Positions 35,450 through 47,600 of a DNA stretch of 64,000 bases are shown in pieces (positions within the stretch are counted from its first letter, which is position 1; the number at the start of each line of letters is the position of its first letter). Location: positions 1,426,001 through 1,490,000 of the forward strand of contig NW_020194555.1 of assembly GCF_002865645.1 (NCBI RefSeq), given 5' to 3'. Under the pieces are notes generated by a model that was not told the DNA's origin, searched no databases, and saw nothing but the letters and a program-made list of their open reading frames with translations. A program made the position numbers and the translations under genes. Source of the stretch: Hyaloscypha bicolor E. Taxonomy: Eukaryota; Ascomycota; Leotiomycetes; Helotiales; Hyaloscyphaceae.

Positions 35450-36130
35450 CTCGGTTCGGGATAATAGATTAATTAGTTAAGGTTAATAGAAATAAATATT
35501 TTTAAGTAGAAATATCTCGATTTTATACTATAAAAAGTCTATAGGCTAATTCTAGTAATTGAGAAATCTCTAAATAGTACTAGCTAGAATATAATTACTA
35601 AAGGTAATATTAAAACAAGCTTCTATTTCTATAGATATAAGGCCTTTATTTTTCTAATTTAGAAGCTAGATCTTAAAAGATTTAAGGTTTCTTTTATTAT
35701 CTTTAATTTTGGATCTACTAATAACTGCCTTATTTCTAAATCCCTATTCTTATTATTATATAATAATTATATTTCTGGAAAACTAGATCTTATATATATT
35801 AAAAAGATATATACTAATCTTATTTAGGCTAAAACCGGCTTCTATTATTAGATATATCTCTTTCTTAAATGGCTTCAGATTTCTTCTAACTAGCTTATTC
35901 TTTTGTATTTTTAATACAGTTCCTATCGAATTTATTAGTACTAGTATAAAGTTAATTTTCCGAAACTTTATAAGTAGAATTACTAGTACTAAAAATAGGA
36001 GAGGATAATTAGGTATTTATATTCTATAAATTACTAATAGATCTTAAAATCTTTTATTCTCTTAGCTTATATACTATTTAGGCTAAGTTATATTATAATA
36101 GTTCTCGAGCTCTCGAAATCTATTTATTAA
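35450..36130 (-). pseudogene. Unrecognised degenerate frame (minus strand)
   Basis: On the minus strand blocks such as PNYPLLFLVLVILLIKFRKI (about 36,020-35,960), IGTVLKIQKNKLVRRNLKPF (about 35,930-35,870) and IEIEACFNITFSNYILAST (about 35,630-35,575) run in one frame with stops only at TAA or TAG. Family not recognised. It could be chance openness on one strand of a mutated element, so confidence is low. Confidence 0.3.
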
Positions 36131-36770
36131 GTTCTATTATTTAAAAGTAGCTATATCTCTCTAAAGTATTATTAAAAATTAATAAAAGAATTATATAAGA
36201 AATATTTATTAAGAAACTAAAGAAAAGAATATATTTTTAGTTACTATTTTTCTTTAATAGTTTCTTTATTATTATACTAGAAATCTCAAATATATTTCTT
36301 ATATACTAGTTAGTATAGATAACTTATTCTTAATAAATGCTTTTTTTATTATAAGTATTTAAAATCTCTTAAAAACTTCAAATTCTAGTATTACTTAAAT
36401 AAAGAAACTTAGTAGTAATTATAAAAAAGTCCTTAAATAATATCTAAGAATATAGGAATAATATTAAGATTTATAAGATTAATTAATAAGATTCTGAGTT
36501 CTTTAGTTTAAAGCTATAAATAGTAATTAATTTTCTAAATACTAGAAATAATAAGAAAATATAAATCTTCTTTATTCTAATCTAATTAGGCTTTCTAACT
36601 CTTTTTATTTCCCTAAATAAAATCGAGTTATAAAACTTTCTAAAAATAAACTATAGAATATAAAGTTTTAGATTATTAATATTTATAATATTAAAATCCG
36701 ATAGTCTTAGTAATTAGAAGAATAAGTTAGTAGATTTAATTTTAATTTTACTTATAAAGGTATTTCTTTA

Positions 36771-36890
36771 TTTACTAAGAACTATCTAGTACTTATAAGA
36801 TAGATATAGCTATATATAAGCTTTTTAAAATAATATAAGGCTTATATATAGCTATACTTATCTTATAAGTACTAGATAGTTCTTAGTAAA
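36771..36890. repeat. Long foldback: 51-bp inverted arms, 18-bp spacer
   Basis: Arms 36,771-36,821 and 36,840-36,890 are inverted copies with 49 of 51 positions matching; they start TTTACTAAGAACTATC and end GCTTATATATAGC at the hairpin neck. The spacer is 36,822-36,839. No coding frame. A 20-bp tandem array begins about 50 bp to the right. Confidence 0.95.
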
Positions 36891-36942
36891 GGCTTTTATA
36901 GCTACTTCTTATAGAATCTGAAACTGATTTTACTAGCTATAA

Positions 36943-37192
36943 TAAAAATATACTAGATAAGGTAAAAATATATTAGATAAGGCAAGAATATACTAGATAA
37001 GGCAAGAATATTCTAAATAAGGCAAGAATATATTAGATAAAATAAGAATATATTAGATAAGGTAAGAATATACTAGATAAGGTAAGAATATACTAGATAA
37101 GGTAAGAATATACTAGATAAGGTAAGAATATACTAGATAAGGTAAGAATATACTAGATAAGACAAGAATATATTAGATAAAGCAAGAATATA
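36943..37192 (+). repeat. 20-bp tandem array (AAGAATATACTAGATAAGGC unit)
   Basis: About twelve head-to-tail 20-bp units. Variation between units is mostly C/T at ACTAGA or ATTAGA and at GGCAAG or GGTAAG, so RIP-type change occurred after or during expansion. Transcriptional or structural role unknown. Confidence 0.95.
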
Positions 37193-39740
37193 TAAAATAC
37201 TAATTAAATATATAAATAGAATTCCGAAAAGATATTTTATAAATTATTTTTTACTTTTTATATTTTAAGAAATAAAATACTAATTCCTAATATATCTATT
37301 AGGCTAAAGACTAGCTAAGTTATTAATTACAGAAATATACCATAATTCCGTATTAAAAAAGCTAGTTATTTCCGGAAGCTATATAGTCTAAAATAGGATT
37401 TTTTTTAAAATTATATATTATAATTAATAGATACTAAGGTTATATATTATTTAAAATTAGTTTAATTTCTTATCTTAAAATAAATTATTCTAGAAATATC
37501 TATAATTCTTGAAATAATATTATATAATAAATAATAAAAATAAAGAACTTCTCAAATCTCGAGTTCTTTAATTTCTTAAAACTACTTAATTTTAGTAATT
37601 ATTTAGTTTCCTATAGATTCTTTTTCTTTTTAGTAAATATCTAGTTATAAGTAGTCTATTTTATAAGACTTCTTAGTTTTTAAAAGTATAAAAGTATTAA
37701 AATATATAAACTACTTCCTTAAATATTATTTAAATTAAAAGTTAATAATTTCTCTAAAAGTTAATAATTTCTCTAAAAATTAATAATTTCTTTAAAAATT
37801 AATAATAATTTCTAGGTTTAAAAAAGGATTTAAGATAAGTATCTAGTAATTTCCTTTCTAATCTATTATACTTTATAAATTCTATTTAAAGCTTAAAGCT
37901 AATTTATTTAATCTTAGATCTTTTCTTTTATAATATAATTCTAGCTTTAAACTAGCTTCTTTTTTTCCTCTAGCCTTCTTCCTGTTTTTAATCTATATTA
38001 TAGAGTTCTTTTTAAACTTCTTCTTCTTTAAATATTTGCCTTAACTAATATTTAAAAAGAAATACCTAAATTTATAATATAAGGCAGAAATATATTTTTA
38101 TATAGATTTCAGAGAATTTAATTAACTTATTTAATATATAAATTCCTATATTACTAAACTATAGTATAATTAAAGAAAAAAAATTATAAAAGTATAATAA
38201 AAACAGAAACTTTACCTTAAATAAAATAGAGATTATAAAAGAGGTATTTAATAAATAATAATACTAAAAAAACAAATTAGAGTTTCCTTTAAAATATTTC
38301 TTTTTTTAAAAATAGCCCGAAAATGCCTGCTTTTATCTATAGTTTACTTTTCTAGAAATAAAACTAAAACTTCCGGTTATTTTACTCTAAAGAATATCTA
38401 AAAGTTATCTGGAAAAATAGTAAGCTTTTATTAGTTTCCGAATAGATTTCTTAATTACTAATCTTATATAAGTTAAGTCTAGTAATAAACTACTTAAACT
38501 AAACAAATTATACTATAAAATTTTAGGGCTAATTCCCTTAAAACCTTTACTAAATCTTTATATATAGATTAGATCTAGTCTTTTCTAGAATCTAAAATAA
38601 AATAAATATAGGTATTAGAAAACTTAATTAACTTATTAATATATAAATTCCTATATTTCTTTACTATTAGCTACTAAGAAATAGCAAGTACTATTACTAT
38701 AAATAGAGGTATAAGGAAATTAAGACTAAGTAAAAAAGTAGGTAATTAGATAGAAAGTAACTAGATAGAAAATAACTAGATAGAAATAACTAGATAAAAA
38801 GAAACTAGTAAAAAGAGATTAAGTTAGTAAAGACTAGAGTAAAAAGAAAGAAAAATACTACTATTAGTAATAGAAAAATTAAAGTATATAAAAGGCTTAG
38901 CTATTCTTTCTATAAAATATACTTTAAATATTTCTATAAAATAATAAATAATAAATAAATAATCTATTACTATCTTCTCTTAATATAATCTTATTAAGAT
39001 TTCTTCTTATATAATATACTATATAATAGAAAGAGATATTACTTAATTACTTACTTTTCCTTTATTTAATAAGATATATCTGGCTCTAGGTATTATAGCT
39101 AAAATTATTAGGCAATTATATACTATTTAGCTATAATACCTAGTACTAGAAATATTAGTATATCTTACTAAAACTATAGGCTACTCTTATCTAAATACTA
39201 AAAGTTTATAATTTTATAAAAGTAAATAGAAAATTCCTAGAACTTCTCGGGGAAAAGAAAATATATCTAAAAGCCAAAATCTAATATTAAGTTTTTAAAG
39301 CTATAGGGCTATTATAGCCAAATTCATATTTAAGAAAGAGAATAAGAGTTATTTAGCTAGTAAACCCTTTTACTTATATTATACTTCATATAAATAGCTA
39401 GTAATAGAATAAGATTCTTAGATTTCTATTATTATAATATATAAAGGCATGAGATTATAAAGATATAAGATAATATATAAAGTAATAGAGATAGCTTAAT
39501 ATTATAAGTTATAACTAATTAAGTATTTAGCTTTATATAAAGTATTAATAAACAGGATTCTCTAGTATAGTATTAGATAAAGATATATATAAGTTATATA
39601 TAAGATTCTAAAGATATTTTAAAATCTTATATTCTAATTAACTTACCCTATATTTATTTCTATCTCTACTATTTACTTACTTTATCTATTATAGTCTAAG
39701 AGCATTATTCTATTTACGGGCTTTTCTTAGTATAGGAGAC
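37193..39740. other. Gene-free TA-rich stretch with small repeats
   Basis: No protein frame recognised. It holds short tandem units at 37,735-37,810 (AAAAGTTAATAATTTCTCT, about four copies) and at 38,740-38,825 (AACTAGATAGAAA, about five copies), plus a phrase near 38,130 repeated near 38,638 (TATATAAATTCCTATATT). The right edge is where CA and TG dinucleotides return. Confidence 0.6.
39071..39167. repeat. Foldback with 18-bp perfect inner arms
   Basis: CTAGGTATTATAGCTAAA at 39,086-39,103 is matched perfectly in inverted form at 39,126-39,143 (spacer 22 bp). Outer arms AAGATATA (39,071-39,078) and TATATCTT (39,160-39,167) also pair, so the full structure spans about 97 bp. Confidence 0.85.
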
Positions 39741-39937
39741 ATTAATTTATTTAGAGAGGAGTTCTTTTATAAGCTTGGTTTAAGAAAGAAAGACATATAT
39801 TAATAAAGCTAATATTACTTTTGAATTCTTCTATATTACTCATTTATAGTTCTTACTTCCTTAATATAGTAATCCAACTTCTTTAATAGGAATTCTAGTT
39901 TGACTCTCAAATCCAATTAACCTATAATTCTATTAGC

Positions 39938-40072
39938 CTTGCCCTATTACTCTCCATCTTGCCCCATTACTCTCCATCTTGCCCCATTACTCTCTATCTT
40001 GCCCCATTACTCTCTATCTTGCCCCATTACTCTCTATCTTACCCCATTACTCTCTACCCTGCTCCACTACTC
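39938..40072 (+). repeat. 20-bp minisatellite (TTGCCCCATTACTCTCTATC)
   Basis: Nearly seven head-to-tail copies of the 20-bp unit with few changes. The open frame through it at 39,939-40,160 just translates the repeat and is not called as a gene. Confidence 0.95.
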
Positions 40073-40199
40073 AATTCCACTTGCTCAAATCTATTCATTA
40101 TCCCCAATCACTTTACTATTATTAATTAGGACCATACCAAGAAGACTTCCACCTGGCTAGCCCAGCCTAACCCAGAGCTAACTGACAGCCCCTTCTGCC

Positions 40200-40594
40200 T
40201 TCCCTAAAGGGCCTTCAAACCTCCGTATAATAATAACTACAGGTCAAAGTTCAAGAACCAGTAAATAGTTATTTGTAATTGCAGGAATCCTCACTTCGAC
40301 TACTTAGGGAGGCTTGTACCATCTGACCGGAACATTAATACCTACCATGTTTTCCTCTATACTAGTAACTGACCTTCTGCAATATTATCGGATAGTAGAT
40401 CCTTAAGAAAGTACCAGAATAATAACTTGGTCAGAAGATAAAAGACAAGAGAAAGTAATAGAAGATAATAAGAACAAAGACAAAACCACCGAAGCAGATA
40501 TAGAGGATACAGAGAACATAAAGAATACAGATAATACGGAGGAGAGAAAGAAGAGAGAGAATAGAGGGAATAAGGTAAATACTACTCTTATTAC
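40200..40594 (+). other. Block Y, purine-rich stretch before a small frame
   Basis: From about 40,430 to 40,580 the plus strand is strongly purine-rich (AAGACAAGAGAAAGTAATAG, GGAGGAGAGAAAGAAGAGAG). It could be the Glu- and Lys-rich end of an upstream exon leading into the frame at 40,595; TTACTTGCAG at 40,591-40,600 resembles a splice acceptor. A matching donor was not identified. Confidence 0.3.
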
Positions 40595-40834
40595 TTGCAG
40601 ACATTAAGAAATATGGGCATTGTTGCTCCTAACCTCAAATATCTTGTTACTGCCAATATGGAAGCGTTTATGCCATTAAAGTTCTTCGAGTATAGAAAGC
40701 ACAAAGTTCAAGTTCAAGAAAAGGGCAAAGCTATTGGACAGGAAAGCAAGTATAAGCTCAATACCGGTACAAACTTGTGGCAGGATAACCTCTTTGACTA
40801 TACTGTACAGTATAGGAAGAAACTTAATTACTGA
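40595..40834 (+). CDS. Small hypothetical frame in block Y, possibly an exon
   Basis: Open from 40,595 to the TGA at 40,832-40,834; the first ATG is at 40,613, giving about 73 residues. The product is basic and well mixed in composition, with TNLWQDNLFDYTVQYRKKL near the end, unlike the low-complexity shadows elsewhere, and its codons keep CAA, CAG and TGG intact. A possible splice acceptor (TTGCAG) sits at its left end, so it may be the last exon of a longer gene. No family recognised. Confidence 0.4.
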   Translation: MQTLRNMGIVAPNLKYLVTANMEAFMPLKFFEYRKHKVQVQEKGKAIGQESKYKLNTGTNLWQDNLFDYTVQYRKKLNY

Positions 40835-43140
40835 GAGATACTATAGCAGATTAACCTTTTTCATAACTATATTCTTCTTGAATATAGGGCTTTCTTCTAC
40901 TATATAGCCGGATATCAATCCCCAGACTAGTTCACAAGACTAGCTAGCACAGGCTAGATTTAGTTAGTTAACTTCCCCGAATCCGAAAAAGGCACACACT
41001 AATATAGCCTCAAGTAATAAATATTGCGGGCCACAGACTGACTTATATCGCATACCATAATTAAACCACAAGGAATAAAGCTTTGACCTTTATACAGGAG
41101 CCTAATAATGTGAGTATAATATAGCTCTTCTTCCTATATCTAGTATCCTTATTAGGTATATCAAATAAACTAAAGCTGCTAGACTAGCCTCTTATTTAGT
41201 ACATATACTCAAAATCCCAGAATAGCCCTACTAATTTTGATTTCTCAGGATTATAATATTATATGCCTTAAAGAAATAACTATTAATAGCTATGGGCTCT
41301 GGGGCATAAAGGATTAACAAATTGAGATTGTGATTCTATTATAGGATCCATAGCTTAATATGGAGAACCTTATACCAGAGTAATATTCTCACTATTAAAG
41401 TTGCAAGAATTTAAATAAAGATTAGCAGACAACTTCTTCTAAAGAGAATAATTAAACCTCTAAAGTAAAGATATCGAAGTAATTCTTTATTATATTATAA
41501 TAGTAGCAGATTTGTAAGAAGTGGCTATAGTTATATTTATATTAGATACTTATTACCTGGCTATGCTTTATAGTACTAGGAGTTTCTTACCTGTTTTTCT
41601 CGAGAGTAGTACAAGCCACGTATTCTGGATTTGTTTTCCTAGATAATTTTCTTGCTCTTAGCTTCTCCCTAATATGCTAATTTGATCTTTTTTCTGTATA
41701 ATGAAACACGAAATACTAGGTATAATTATGGTAATAATTTATTATTCTTAAATATTATTACTAGCTACTAGTTTGTTTTTGGGTTTATAATATAATCTAT
41801 TAGGTATAATAATATTTATGACTTGTTCTTTCTAGATTATGGCATTTCTTCTTAATAGTAAAGTTATAGGGAAGTTAATAGAAATACGAGTTTATACTAG
41901 GCAGTTTTTATAGTTTAGTATTTCTTACTAAGGAAAAGCAGAAAAGTTTATCTTATAATATTATATTATAAAATATTAAAGGCTTATATATTATTATTTC
42001 TTATAGGGTTATGGCTATACTTATATTAATAAGGCTTTTAATAGTAGCAGGGAGGGGTTAAACCCTTTTGAATTCTTGTTAATAAATATTACTATAGCTA
42101 GTATAATGGTTTATTAATTAATATCGTTTTTATAATTAATATCGTAGTACTTACTAATTTCCCCTTTAATAAATCTTGCTCTTAATAGCGGAATGCTATA
42201 TTAAATAATAATATTAGGCTTTTCTTTCTGGTAAGCATTGCTTTTAATAGTAATTGTATTAATTTTAACTCTAAACAAGCCGAACCTATATAGTTATCTG
42301 CAAATAAGATTTCTATAAGATATTAGACAGGCACTATTTACTTTATAGAACTTGCTATTCCTACCTTTATATTAAATTGGAATGCTATTTAATAATATAA
42401 TTAACTATTTTAGTAATAGCTTTATGAATCCATGTCTTATTAGTAAATATGGATACCTAACCAAAGAATTATACTTTGGATTAGTATTAAAAGACCATGT
42501 ATCTAATACAAGCATTTCTATAGATATATATAATAATACATATATATTATATGGAATTAGAGAGGTTCAGAGTTTGAATAGCTGAATCGAAGATATGCGG
42601 TTACTTCATGCTTACTATTATCTATTTGGCACTATTCATGGCCTCTGACTAACTACTAATCTCTTTCCCGAACTTGCATTTTCGATTATATGCCAATTTC
42701 TAACCTTGAATTACACTCTAGTTAAAGTCTGCTTATTTTATCTACTTGACTTGCTTTTATATACTGTCCTTAATATTAATCTCAATTCCTTTAGTATAAT
42801 TGCATTCTATAAAACCTTACTAACTTCTCCTAGCACAGATAATATTACTAATGCAAGTGCTTTCGGGGACTAATAAGTAGCTGTCTCGGATATGTGCCCA
42901 AAATCTAGGCAGGGACCGGAATATTCTGGCTATAGAATAATGAATACATTAGAAGATAGGACAGGGTTTAGTAAGTAGAGGTTCGATTACAGGAGTAATG
43001 AGATTTGCTAGATCAAGAGTAATAGTATATTTAGTAAACAAGACTAGTAATCTGGATTCGAAAGTGGAATATGAGTAATTAGCTAGTAGGGAAGTTAGAG
43101 CTATATATTCGAATTCCCTTGCTTGTATAGTAATTAATAG
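40835..43140. other. Block Y, no supported gene
   Basis: Mixed sequence with some CA and TG. A 67-codon open stretch at 42,382-42,585 (plus) is hydrophobic with Asn and Ile richness and has no supporting features; I do not call it. No repeat or RNA gene is visible. Confidence 0.5.
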
Positions 43141-43149
43141 TTAGATAAG

Positions 43150-43525
43150 ATAGACCTCGAATTCTGTTAGTATAGCATGCTAGAGTATACTAATAATAAG
43201 TAAAGGAATCTAGGGAAAGAGTCTATAGAGAAAGCATACCTGTAGTAAGTATGGTTCCTGCTTGTACCTAATATAGTATTTTGGGATTAAGAGTCCTAAA
43301 GTACGAATTTCTTGTATTATTATATAATAGCGGTTTCGATTCTTGTTAGTTCTATAGTTCTTATATACTAAATGGAATGGATTAAGGTAATGGCCATAAT
43401 AATATAAATATGATTCCTCTATTAGCCAGAAAGGCCTACTTCCAAGAAAATTATTAAACTTCATACTATTATATGGCAAGGCCCTAAACCATAATGCTAT
43501 TCGGACCCAAGTTATGAAATAATTA
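43150..43525 (-). pseudogene. Block Y, unrecognised frame (minus strand)
   Basis: On the minus strand the open part 43,479-43,210 (89 codons) is preceded in the same frame by further readable residues (FITWVRIALWFRALPYNS, to about 43,520) and followed after a TAG by RFLYLLLVYSSMLY. The composition is aromatic-rich (ESYLYYYGHYLNPFHLVY), with basic stretches NYRTNKNRNRYY. Such Tyr and Arg content can result from AT bias, so coding status is uncertain. No family recognised. Confidence 0.3.
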
Positions 43526-45965
43526 AGTATAGAGAAAGTCTGCTATTTATTAGTAAAGGTTATTCGGATCAGGTATAGCAAGGTTAGTATATACTAGGCA
43601 AGTATTATTAAGCTAAGAAAAAACATTGAGATTAAAGGTATTTATAATTACTACTAGATCGAGATCAGACCATACCAAGGGAACTAGTACATATGTTCTA
43701 GTATACTTAGGTATTATGCCCTATCTCAAGAGAAGCTGTACTTCTTGGGCTTTAAATCTTAGCCTGCCCTTAACAGACATTTACTTCTTCTCTCTAATCT
43801 GACCTAGAGTAACCTGTGACTCGATAACTAGATATATAGGTATTTCAGGAAGGTTCCAGGTAGTAGTAGTAGTAATTATTAGTAATATGTTATTTATTAT
43901 ATATGCTTCCTGGGCTAGGCTTGAGTTACAAGACCAAAGAGTTATTTTATTTATTACTTATTCTCTATTTATATTAAGAGATTAATAATTTGTATAATAT
44001 TATACCTAATTAATTATATTTGGAGGCAGTATAATAGCTACTTAATAGAGTTTATGGCATTAATTAGCCAAAGAAGTATTACTATTATCTATTTGCAGAT
44101 TAGATAATAGAGATGCTTCCTATTCTATATTTAATAGCTTTTAGGCACTTTGAGGGAAGAATAGAGTAGTTATAACCGAGATTAGTAGTAGAGGCCCTTC
44201 CTGTATTTGGATACCCGGTATATTCGATAGAGGATTAGGTTTATTATGAAGTTTCTTCTACTATACCTGCTATGAGAATGCGGTGTGCCGAGGATTCTAG
44301 TATGTATTGAATTAGTCTAGGGAAGTCAGAACACAGGTTAGAAATATATAAATAATTGACTTTATATTCTCAAAAACCTTAATATTAATGCGAAGTCCCT
44401 GATCTTCTGCTTTTTATACCTACTCTGAGAGGTTATAATTATCTTGCTTAGTAAAGGTAGTTTAATGTCTGCCAGGCATCTTACTACCAAAGGAGCCTCT
44501 TCTCCTAGCAGGGTTCCTTAGATTATTATGGATATTATTATTCTTGTTAAGGGCTACTCTGATATTAGAGAGAAGTTCCAGGTTCTGCTTTTGAGTTTTG
44601 TCTATTCTCTAATAGGCAGGGTTCATACTAAGAGCTTGGCCTGTTTAACTAAGGCATATAGAATATTAATTACTTAATAGTTTAAGAGGAAGGGAAGTGC
44701 TCTACTCTAGCTACCTTAAGCTATAAGTTGCCACTCTTTACTATCTTGGAAGGCCTGGTAGTATTATAGAGAGATTACTTCTAAGGGTTAGTATTAACCC
44801 TAATATAGGGCATATAGTATTAATAAGCATTATAGCTAATAGTACTTGTTTTAATATAGATATCTGTTACTACTAGAAGAGGTAAATAATTAAGGTACTT
44901 AGGGTCGAAGCCTCCTAATAATATATAAGGCTATATAAAAATAGGGGTTCCTATTTACAAGATACTTAGTAGGGCCATGGCAGGGACACAATAACACATG
45001 ATATAGTGCTACTATAACCTATGAAATAATGCACTATTTATCCCAAATACTCAATTTCTAGTATTACTAATACCTAAATAGGGCAATAACTATTTCGAAG
45101 AATTCCTAAAAAGATTACAAATTACTAACTAAATCAGGGCTCATAACCCGGAATATATTAGTATCCTATTTATAGAATTTCTATCTTAACTTATCTTATT
45201 AGGGAGATTACTACTAGTACAAGTATAGTTAAAAATGAATTGCATTTTACTTATAAACTACCTAGATACTATACTGCTCCTGTTACTTAGGTTCATGTTA
45301 CTATACTAATGACCTCAAGTAGAAGCTATTAAAGCAAATATACTTCTATCCCAAATAGCTAAGGACTATAATAACTTGCTCTAGAAGCATGTACCTGGGA
45401 TAGCTGCAAGTAATATTGGCTTGTAACCACTTTCTGGACTTGCAAACTTTGGCTTCTTGCTATACTTAGTTAATAAACAGATCTCAACTAGCTTAGTAAC
45501 CTATAACTAATAGTATATAGTTCCGGTATATATCTATTATAATAAAAGTTCTCTTACTAGTACCCAGGGTACCTGTTAATCTGGACAAGCCTTATAATAA
45601 ACCTAATATTATAATTATTACCTGTCTAATTTGACTTATTAATTTCCTTGCAAGTATATTTAGTATTCCCAGACTATAATACAATGGCCAAGGCATTAAT
45701 TAGAAACCTTACTATAGAGTGTTTTGTACTAGGGGATATAGTTTTGCTATTATTAAGGAAGCTCTATTCCTTATAGTACTAGTAATCCAACTCTATTATA
45801 TAGTACTTATTATATATTTCTAGTATCTAATCCTGCCTTATCCAAGCCATGAGCTCTTATTTATTACGAATACCTAGCTAGTCTCAAAGTTCCTTCTCTA
45901 AATACTATTGCTTTTTCGGTTAGAGTGGCTTGAGATACTGGAATTATATTATACTAACTAAACTA
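43526..45965. other. Block Y, no supported gene
   Basis: No frame of useful length and no repeat array. A few GC-richer stretches (for example near 44,150-44,220 and 44,460-44,520) suggest less RIP damage but do not reveal a product. Confidence 0.5.
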
Positions 45966-46229
45966 TTAATGAAATAGTTTGTAGGGTATTATTTTTGGGA
46001 TATAATAGAAGTTGTTAATACTTTTAGGTATCCTGTCAGGTAGATAATAGCTTCCCTCATATCCGTATATATTAACCTGGCATTTTATGCCTTTATAATA
46101 GTATTTAAACTCGCTTCTATAAGTATAAAAGTATATAGGTTTTCCTAATAAATTACTTCTAGTACCTGTAAATCCAGTATAGTAATATCTGTCTGAGGTT
46201 ATGGTTACTTTCCGTGAATTATAAACCAT
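45966..46229 (-). CDS. Block Y, small hypothetical frame (minus strand)
   Basis: An 87-codon open stretch with ATG at 46,229. The product is Tyr- and Lys-rich with Cys and Gly interspersed (GIKCQVNIYGYEGSYYLPDR). No signal peptide, membrane segment or known motif. The upstream sequence continues in frame for about ten codons. It may be a fragment of a longer gene or a chance frame. Confidence 0.3.
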   Translation of the reverse strand: MVYNSRKVTITSDRYYYTGFTGTRSNLLGKPIYFYTYRSEFKYYYKGIKCQVNIYGYEGSYYLPDRIPKSINNFYYIPKIIPYKLFH

Positions 46230-47183
46230 TAATAATATAAAACCTTCTTGGTTATAGATATATGGCCTGGAAGCTTTTTAAATACCGGATAATAATAGAT
46301 AAAGTTATTAAAGTCTTTGCCTTTAATATCCTAATCCTAGTAGATAAGGGCAAGAAGATAGGTACAAAGTTCTCTAAATAGGTTAACTGGAATATTGTCT
46401 TCAAAGTTACTATTTTGCTTATAGAAACGGTAATATATTTGTACTATTACTAGGTAATTCTTTTGGGACTCCTGATCCAAGTTAGCTAGAGGTTAGCCTA
46501 CCTTAGTACAGGTAAATCCAGAAGGGTCAATATCCATAGCTCTTAATAACTGCTTCCTTAAGTATAGCCCGACTTTGCTATTTCCTTTTACGGCTTCTTA
46601 GAGAGTGGGGGTTTTCTTTAAGAGAAAAATATATAGGTTTGAGATATGGGAAAGAGAATAGAAGATTCTAGTAGGTATTTATTAAAGTTATAAGAAGTAC
46701 CTAATTATAACTATTATTAATATTTAAATATAAGACATTCTATTTACTCTAATCTAGATATAAAAAGCTCTAGAGCATGTTAGTAGGCTTAGTAAAAGAA
46801 GTTAATTAATATCTGTCTGGTAGTATAATAATTTTGTAACTAAAAATTAGGAAGGAAGACAGGCTAAGAGGGTATAATATTAGAGATATTAGGGGTATTA
46901 ATTAACTAAATAAAGATAGTTATTTAAAAACACAAGTTATAGGTATGAGATATTATATTTCAGAACTTATAGTTATACTATTTCTCTAGGCCATAATAAC
47001 TACCGGTATAAGTCTTTAGTTATTTCTTTAAGTTAATTTCCTATTCTTGCCAAGCTATATATTCTTCTCACTAGTATATTCTGATCTTTGCTTCCTCTTA
47101 TAAGCTATAGCCGGCTTCTTTTTCTTTTTTCTAATTAAAATATTCATAATATTGACTTTGGTATTCTTTACTTTACTAGCTAG
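46230..47183. other. Block Y, no supported gene
   Basis: No frame or repeat stands out. Sequence quality is intermediate between RIP-mutated and native. Confidence 0.5.
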
Positions 47184-47600
47184 TTATACTATAGCATAAA
47201 TAATATTAACCTCAAGCTCCTTTGCCTTACTAGTACCTATATAACAAGTTATAGGTTTCTTCTTTTCTGCTATATAATTCGGCTTCATTTTTCTGGGAAC
47301 CTGTACCGGGATTTGGCTATAATAATTCAAAATAGTAATAAAATAAACCAATTTTTGTATCTCTCCAAATAATAAATTAAGTACTACTATAACTATGTCT
47401 GTGAAAACACAAGTATAGTTAGAGTTCATCTAGTTACGAAGTCTCTTTATTAGAGCTTCCTTTACTTCTCTACTATGTATATCCCATATAGTTAGTATAT
47501 TTACTATAGTGAGAGTTCCTAAGACTATACTTGCCTCTGCAAGTATAACTACTTTCCTATAGCTTACAAAGAGCTACTCTAGCTATATAGTTAAGAGCCT
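47184..47600 (-). pseudogene. Block Y, unrecognised frame with one RIP-type stop (minus strand)
   Basis: The 81-codon open part (ATG at 47,429) is preceded in the same frame, across one TAG, by about 50 more readable residues, including VVILAEASIVLGTLTIVNIL and WDIHSREVKEALIKRLRN. That gives a helical, well-mixed protein stretch of about 135 residues, ending with a basic region (PRKMKPNYIAEKKKPITC). The TAG is where a Gln or Trp codon would fit. Product unknown. Confidence 0.4.

Noticed and set aside
36943..37192. CRISPR-like regular array
   Set aside because: The units are contiguous 20-mers without spacers, and the organism is a fungus; it is a plain tandem repeat.
1..39700. Mitochondrial or bacterial origin because of extreme AT content
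   Set aside because: The DNA is full of nuclear retrotransposons, and the bias is specifically loss of CA/TG with gain of TA, the RIP pattern, not a uniform AT bias.
39939..40160. 73-codon open frame rich in Leu, Ser and Pro
   Set aside because: It mainly translates the 20-bp TTGCCCCATTACTCTCTATC minisatellite.
40574..40600. Short intron GTAAAT...TTGCAG before the frame at 40,595
   Set aside because: It would be only 26 nt, below the usual minimum of fungal introns; the acceptor may be real but the donor would have to lie further upstream.
42382..42585. 67-codon plus-strand open frame in block Y
   Set aside because: No recognisable motif, no continuation in frame on either side, no second copy to compare.
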